Assembly: GCF_932526225.1 (NCBI RefSeq)
Contig: NC_064042.1
Coordinates: forward strand, 7,311,540 to 7,371,539
From: Nematostella vectensis
Taxonomy: Eukaryota > Cnidaria > Anthozoa > Actiniaria > Edwardsiidae
Direction of reading: 5' to 3'
Length of the DNA: 60,000 bases
Shown here: in pieces, positions 54,001-60,000 of the stretch
Numbering within the stretch: the stretch's first letter is position 1
Layout: the number at the start of each line of letters is the position of its first letter
The notes under the pieces: generated by a model
What the model was told of the DNA's origin: nothing
Seen by the model: the letters and a program-made list of their open reading frames with translations, nothing else
Database searches by the model: none
Translations under genes and position numbers: made by a program

Positions 54001-56934
54001 CTATTTCTGTCTTGATTGTGTAGGCCTGATAGGTCTGTTACTAGTAGTTGTGGTTGCCGATGTAGCAGGAAATAAAAGAATAGCGCCAAAGTAGCTTGTG
54101 TTGCTGTACATAAACAGATATCTACTAAAGGGAACTCTGATACTTATTCTGTCACCAGCTTCAAGGAAAAACACCCCACCATTAAAATTAGTGTTAAACT
54201 TGCGAAAGGGGCCTTTCGGTACAGCACTTATACTCCTTAGCTTTGATTCTTCATTGATGTACACATCATGGCTCATGTATCTTGTCATACTATCATAGTA
54301 GTACATCTGTGAGTAAACCCAATAGTACCCAGAGGTGCCAACCAGCAAGACGCCTTCACGAATAAATCTCATTTTTCCTGTGATAAGACTTGTTTTCCAG
54401 TTTGTGATGTGATGAACTGTTGAAGTAATAAATTTGTTATGTCTACAGAAATATAGGCTCCAATAGAATTACACTTTATAGTGATACTAACATTTTTTAC
54501 TACCTGATTTGGGTTTTATCTCTTCGCCATAACCTTCAATGTGTGCCAGAGATGGGGACTATATAAAGACAAACAATTGTTTTCCTTATTATATATACTA
54601 TTATGTATAAATAAAATTAATACTGACATTAGTTTATACAGCACAAATATGTATTGTTGTTACAGTATTAATTGCTCTAAACTTAATCAATCAATAGTAT
54701 CAGTATTACATAACAAATGATTACTACAAGTGTTGCATTGCATTCTGTACACATATTACAGTTTACGTACAGTAAATAAGCACATTGAATTGAGTTAACA
54801 CTAAAACGTTATCAGAATGCTAGCTATTTTAAAAGCTAGATAGATGTTGATGCTCTGTGATTTATAAAGCCTTACTAAAATTTTATCCTTACCATATTTG
54901 TTTGGGAACTAAATTCTGAAAAAAGAATAAAGCATGAGTGACAGCTCATTTGGTTAGATTAATTTTTCATATTTTTACTGTGGTATGGTCTCATGCAATG
55001 TGTAACCTTATTTTTTTTCTATTTTACTCTGGTCTGCTTTCATCAATTTCAATGCTATTTACCATTAGTAGAAATGATTCACTATTTTAGACAAATATGT
55101 TGGAACAATTGCTGCATGAAGACAGTGCCGTAGCCAACCTCAGAATATTGGAGGGGCACAATACAAAAACATTAAGAAAATATTGGGGGGCACGGCCACG
55201 CCCTTACAGGTTATTTCCTAATATTTTTTTCAAATATTTGGGGGGGCACGTGGACCCAGAGCCCCACCCCCTGCTACGGTCTCGGAAGATATGTTATTTT
55301 GCTGACATGCACTGCATATTATTGTTTTTTTTACTTTAAACTTTAAGTTTTGAATTACCTCTTAAAATGGCATCATTTTGTTGGTGTTTACAAGGCTCTC
55401 CTCTCTCCCCTTTTGCACCTGGGGGCGAACCATAAAAACCCAGATAATGATCTTAAATAAAATCCACTTAGTTTAAATTTTTGGGTAGCTGGGTGGTGGG
55501 AATGAGAAATTCTTTAAAAAAATTTATATATAAAGGATATTGAATGGTAGCATATAGTAAGAGCAGAAGTTAAGCTGAAGTAATAATACAGATCAGGAGT
55601 TCCCAAAAAGGGGGTTTGAAGCAGCGGTTTCAAGAAAGGGAAAAGATATTAATATTCTGCCATGGATCTCCTTATATTTCTTCTTTATTCACCAATAATA
55701 GCTATGGAAATAATCCAATCGTACAGTCCTTTTTCTCAATGAATATTTTTTCACTACATTTTTCATTTGAAATATGTCCACGATAATTTAACCTGATTGT
55801 TCTATCTTGGGTCTACCTTATCTAAGTCTTACCTCTTTTTCCTCTTGGTCCCTGTGGACCCCTGGGCCCTGGGGAGGCAAATGTGTAAGTACCACATTGT
55901 AATGACAAATTTGAGGAGCCACCATTGTCCCTGATAGATGTTGGGTCGGCCATTTTTTTAAATGGGCGAATTTAAAAAGGTTTTGATAAGTTAATATTTG
56001 TTATTTTGGTTTGTTTTAAAAAATATATAAGTCACGATTAATACGAACCTCTTCTTCCTCTCCTACAACGACACTGCTTAGCTGCCCGTGGGACCCTACC
56101 CTCGGCTTCTTTCGCCTAAACACAGGATGTAAACAGTCCGCACAGGTCAAGTTTAGCAAGCACGTATAATTCTTTACGAACAACATTGTCTTTGGAACAA
56201 TAACCAATGACCCTTTAGCACTGCTATTGTGTCTTATCTAATAACGTAAGATCGTTTAGATCGATATCATAGATCGATCAAAATGAGTCGATTTGTCGAA
56301 ATTTATGAAGCCGTTTATTCTTTTACTAACAGAAAACCGATCGCAGATAAACATTGAAAATTTGACTTGATAATATTAAGTCAAATTCGAATATAATGGT
56401 TTAGAATACTATTCAAATTCGCTGCTTGCAGTCACCATATAAATGCATTATAATAATAGGCAAAGAATTTGAATGCACGTCTGACTAATCAATAAATTAC
56501 AGATAGTGATATGCTGTAATAACTGCTTCATGACTCAACTATAAAAGCTGCTATGTTTACTACACGTAGTGCAGACATCATGTTTACGAGGTGCCACAGA
56601 ATTTTTTTTAGGAGCGCGAGTCCTAAGTTTTTGCACGTTAGGGTACAGGGGGCAGGCTTAAACATGTCCATACCTTGATTACCAGTTGATTCAGGGTTCG
56701 CTCAAGTCGTCTGACTTCTACCAGCTCTCGTTTGAGTCTTTCCCGTTCAACGGCAATGTCTTCCTCGTCGCTATTGAGTCGCGCTAGTCCATTACTCAAC
56801 CGAGAAGCTTCTGCTCTCAAATTGACAACTTGCCAGGTCGCCATGATAGATAGCGCAAATGATGCTAGCATTAGGCCAAACACAAACACCACTACCCAAC
56901 AAGGCAAGGCAACTCGCTTAGAAGCCTTTTCCAT
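54001..56934 (-). CDS. TNF-superfamily ligand of EDA layout (anchor, furin site, collagen, TNF domain)
   Basis: Seven minus-strand exons join in phase into 292 residues: 56934-56674, 56115-56049, 55868-55833, 55418-55359, 54915-54893, 54558-54504, 54377-54001. Residues 1-87 give a short cytoplasmic tail, one membrane segment (WVVVFVFGLMLASFALSI) and a coiled-coil stalk. Exon 2 has RCRR (103-106), a furin-type site. Gly-X-Y triplets run unbroken over exons 2-4 (about 107-130, GPRGPQGPRGKR then GAKGERGEP). The TNF domain starts at AHIEGYG and shows TSGYYWVYSQMYYYD, FFLEAGDRISIRV and NTSYFGAILL. Order and parts equal ectodysplasin, which signals through TNF-receptor-family proteins as a trimer. 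The 23-nt exon is the least certain element, yet is the only one found that fits phase. Confidence 0.85.
55126..55280. mobile_element. 155-bp MITE in an intron of the EDA-like gene
   Basis: The ends tgccgtagcc and the complement of ctgctacggt form short inverted repeats around a G-rich interior (attggaggggcacaatacaa). The ends resemble the fragments at 1142 and 39691. Confidence 0.55.
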
Positions 56935-57715
56935 CGCGTCTAGTGTGTATTTCTGCCTATTCTAGCAGCGATTGATAGATTTCAAGTACGTTTCGCTGGA
57001 GAAATTCTCGGAAAGCTCATCACGTGGTGTTTTAATAAATTCTATTGTGTGTTGTTGTGCGAGGGTGGAGTTATGGGATCGGGTGCAAGGAGTGAGAGCT
57101 GTTTTGCCTCATTTATAATCCTTGTAAGCCGTACGAACCGATTTTAACTACGTTTTCCATCCTCATTCTTTCATTCTCGATATATTAAACTCTGGCATAT
57201 CACCAAAGTATTGTACCGGTATATTATATGGTAATGCCACCAACTGCCCACCTCCCTCGTACGATACTCAAGGATCTGTGGGGGTGGGGGTTACGCAGTC
57301 ATAGATCTCAGATCGATTGAGTGATCGATGGGGGGATCTTACATTAATCCCATCCATTTAAATAATCTATTATCTTAGGTTCATAAACACAGTATATATG
57401 CCCGATAAACGTAGTCAAGTAGGCCAACAGGGCCTTCTACAGACTTTTCTCTATTACGGACTTCCACCTCTCAAACACGGGCACTAGGCTCTCAAATACG
57501 GAGAGCCACCTCTCAAATACGGACACTTTTACACAAATACGAACACCCAACTCTCAAATACGGACAACTACTCTTGAATTCGCAAGCGGGCAGCATATTT
57601 AAATTCAAAATCGATTCTACCCATGGTATACAAAATATATAGGCATTTCTGCTAACATTTTATTCCATATCTAACAATTACAAGAACTACGAGTGTGCTC
57701 AACCAACCACCCTAT
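56935..57715. other. 5' flank of the EDA-like gene and short tandem repeat
   Basis: This would hold the promoter, but no clear TATA box at a fixed distance is seen. At 57465-57575 an irregular repeat of ctctcaaatacggac occurs about six times. Confidence 0.45.
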
Positions 57716-58385
57716 CACAAATATGAAGAGTTGGCCATATATGGGCATGGTGGGTGGCGAATTAGACAAATATGGACAAATGGGTGAAGAATTAGCCAAA
57801 TATGGACATAATGGGTAGAGAATTAGCCAAATATGGACATAATGGGTGGAGAATTAGCAAAATATGGAGTTAATGGGTGATGAATTAGCCAAATATGGTC
57901 ATAATGGGTGATGCATTAGCCAAATATGGACATAATGGGTGATGCATTAGCCAAATATGGACATAATGGGATGCGAATTAGCCAAATATGGACATAATGG
58001 GCGATGCATTAGCCAAATATGGACATAATGGGTGATGAATTAGCCAAATATGGACATAATGGGTGATGCATTAGCCAAATATGGACATAATGGGTGGAGA
58101 ATTAACCAAATATGGACATGAAAGGTGGGCACTTGATAGTTAAAGAATTCGCCAAATATGGACATAGTGGGTTGCGAATTCGCCAAATATGGACATAATG
58201 GGTTGCGAATTCGCGAAATATGGACTTGAGGGATGGTGAATTCGCCAAATATGGACTTAGTGGATGGTGAATTAGCCAAATATGGACTTAATGGATGGTG
58301 AATTAGCCAAATATGGACTTGATGGATGGTGAATTAGCCAAATATTGACTTAATGGCTGGTGAATTAGCCACTTAATGGGTGTTA
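57716..58385. repeat. ~31-bp minisatellite, about 20 units
   Basis: Units of the form aattagccaaatatggacat plus aatgggtgatg repeat head to tail with point variation and a few length variants (28-36 bases). Frames open across it are repeats of the unit and not genes. Confidence 0.9.
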
Positions 58386-58724
58386 CAGCATAGTTCGGCC
58401 GGATAACAAGTACGGTCAAAAGACCGGGAAATCACTTCGTGACGAAATGAATTAGACGTCTTGTTTACTCATATGCTGCCGATTCAATTCAGTTTTTTTT
58501 TTTTTTGCCGTCTACACCCCGTTGTTACTGTTAAAGCACATCGATCGAAAGTAGACGAATACATTTGGTCACTCGCGCTAAAATATGGGGCGTTTAACTT
58601 GTCTCGGTTTCACGAAAGATGAACTGCGCGTTCTCCACCAAACTTTTGGCGGAACTGCGCTGGCACTTCCGGTCGACAAATTCGTTGTTGTACTTGTTGT
58701 TCAGGTAGCAGCGAACCTGGTACG

Positions 58725-58975
58725 CTCCCTGATTGGTCAGCGTATGGTTCTCAATCACGTGACTCCCACGTGACCCACAATCATGTTTAATACTACTGGT
58801 TTCGACAATACGCTCTTGCACGATTTAGAACATTATTTCTTTATGCTAGATGTATTTGCGCCCTGATTGGTCATTGTTTGCTTCTCGATCACGTGCCCCC
58901 TCATGAGCCACAATCGTCATGTTTGATTTTCCTGGTTTCTACTATACTCGATTGCACGATTTAGAACATTTCTCA
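58725..58975. repeat. Two direct copies of a ~110-bp block
   Basis: 58725-58835 and 58860-58970 share tctcaatcacgtg, cacaatcatg and tgcacgatttagaacatt. No gene function is evident; CACGTG E-box-like sites occur in both. Confidence 0.65.
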
Positions 58976-59619
58976 TGTCTATGCCAAATGTTTTTTTTAT
59001 TATCTAGAAAATGTATAAAATTATATATTGGCTAGGTAATTTTTACTTTTTGGTGCCAAATATTTGCTTACATACCAAAAATGTTCAAAAATCTCATCCA
59101 AAATTATTATTTTAAAATATTTGGGTATCCAGAAAACTTCATAAAATATTTGGACAAAAAACAACCATTTTTTCGTAATGTCGTCTGGAAGTAGTCTTCA
59201 TTAAGTTCTTGTTTAAATTCTATCGATTTCTTAAAGGTGTTATAGGTAATGAAACTACGTCTACTGAATCTAAGATCACTGATAATATTATAAGCATCAA
59301 ATACACAAATCTTTGAAATGACAAACAAACAAAAATAAAAGCGACCTTTTGCAACACCCTATTGTCTTTCCCTTTACAAACAGTAAAATAAAGTATTTCT
59401 TGGATCAATCACCTTTGTTGCGCAACTTGCGGCAGAAAATCCGCCAATGCCCGAATGGGACTGACATGTTTATTAAGCATTATTTGTCATTTGTTTTCCC
59501 CGTGGGTATACCTGGGAACCTTCCAGCACTGGCAACGTTATGATAAGTAAGCCTGGAGTATCGTTTGGAGACAAAACTCTGACCTTACACTAGTCTGTCA
59601 ATCATAAATCACTATAAAA

Positions 59620-60000
59620 AAAAAACTGCCATAACAGACATCCCACTATTACGGACAATCTAATATCCTGAACATTCCGCTATAACGGACAATTAGCCTG
59701 CTTGCAGCTGGTACTTGGTGTTATCATCACGGAAAAACCCCGCACCCTTCGGTGATGATCGGACGCCATCTTGTATTTCATGCCGCGTGATTCCTGGGGG
59801 CGAGCGCAAAATCGGACGTAGGGCAGGGGGAAAGAAGAAAGAAGGGGAAAAGACAGACACCTGATTTTATGGACACCTCGTTATTACGCACACCCCGCTA
59901 TTACGGACATCCCGCTATTATAGACACCCCACTATTACGGACACCTCGTTATTACGGACACCCCGGTATTACGGACATCCCGCTATTACGGACGCTCCAC
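59620..60000. repeat. Tandem repeat of ~16-17 bp units running off the window
   Basis: Units like acaccccgctattacggac repeat from about 59868 to the end, with an outlying cluster (attacggacaat, ataacggacaat) at 59640-59690. The region between, 58976-59620, holds no supported gene. Confidence 0.8.

Noticed and set aside
56016-56207. 63-codon minus-strand frame containing a basic FRRKKPR site
   Set aside because: It overlaps exon 2 of the EDA-like gene in a different frame; the splice phase supports the frame with RCRR instead.
57716-58385. CRISPR-like array of ~31-bp repeats
   Set aside because: Units are contiguous without unique spacers, no cas genes are present, and the setting is eukaryotic; it is a minisatellite.
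58585-58821. Overlapping 62- and 75-codon frames on opposite strands
   Set aside because: No recognisable domain, no splice partner found, and part of the sequence belongs to a direct repeat; kept as non-coding.

Overview
The window looks like nuclear DNA of an early-branching animal, most likely an anthozoan cnidarian (sea anemone or coral). Genes are spliced with GT..AG introns, intergenic DNA is AT-rich and packed with short inverted-repeat transposons and minisatellites, and there are a rhodopsin-type GPCR and TNF-superfamily ligands. No prokaryotic organisation is visible, and I see no tRNA, rRNA or CRISPR array. The species assignment is inference.

Layout. (1) 1-1715 holds the last 31 codons of a GPCR gene and a degraded flank that is paralogous to 38561-40405. 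(2) 2366-15155 (copy A), 18849-34372 (copy B) and 34791-37250 (partial copy C) are one segmental duplication. Copies A and B each carry a complete seven-exon gene (2744-10105 and 22275-29592) for a ~1640-residue protein that I do not recognise as described. It has two N-terminal membrane segments, three tandem ~273-residue repeats encoded by frame-neutral 819-nt exons, a long acidic then Lys-rich linker, and a C-terminal domain resembling papain-fold cysteine peptidases of the herpesvirus-tegument/OTU-like (C76-like) kind. Both copies are open and in frame throughout. This is my main candidate for an undescribed system: a membrane-anchored, repeat-bearing putative deubiquitinase. (3) 15156-18340, between A and B, is a broken structural-gene cassette that I attribute to a Polinton-like virus; it and 0.5 kb of unassigned DNA fill the A/B junction. 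(4) The copies differ by datable insertions: a TTAA-flanked element and an 8-bp-TSD element in A, a 3.04-kb TIR element and a LINE fragment in B, and an older MULE-like element (9-bp TSD) shared by all copies.

(5) 37687-38620 is an intronless class A GPCR with one frameshift before TM7. Tail to tail with it is a minus-strand gene (45900 to 40249) for a type II membrane protein with a furin-like site and a TNF-like jelly-roll domain. A 2.4-kb foldback transposon sits in its second intron. (6) 46-54 kb is mostly non-coding repeat DNA, including a second foldback element. (7) A seven-exon minus-strand gene (56934 to 54001) encodes a 292-residue TNF ligand of ectodysplasin (EDA) layout: type II membrane anchor, furin-like site, eight Gly-X-Y triplets, TNF domain. 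(8) 57-60 kb is dominated by minisatellites.

The two ligand genes and the GPCR(s) suggest a small signalling cluster, and the duplicated peptidase-like genes form a recently expanding accessory locus beside it. All functions are inferred from sequence pattern only. Exon models were built by hand from splice signals and phase and have no transcript support.
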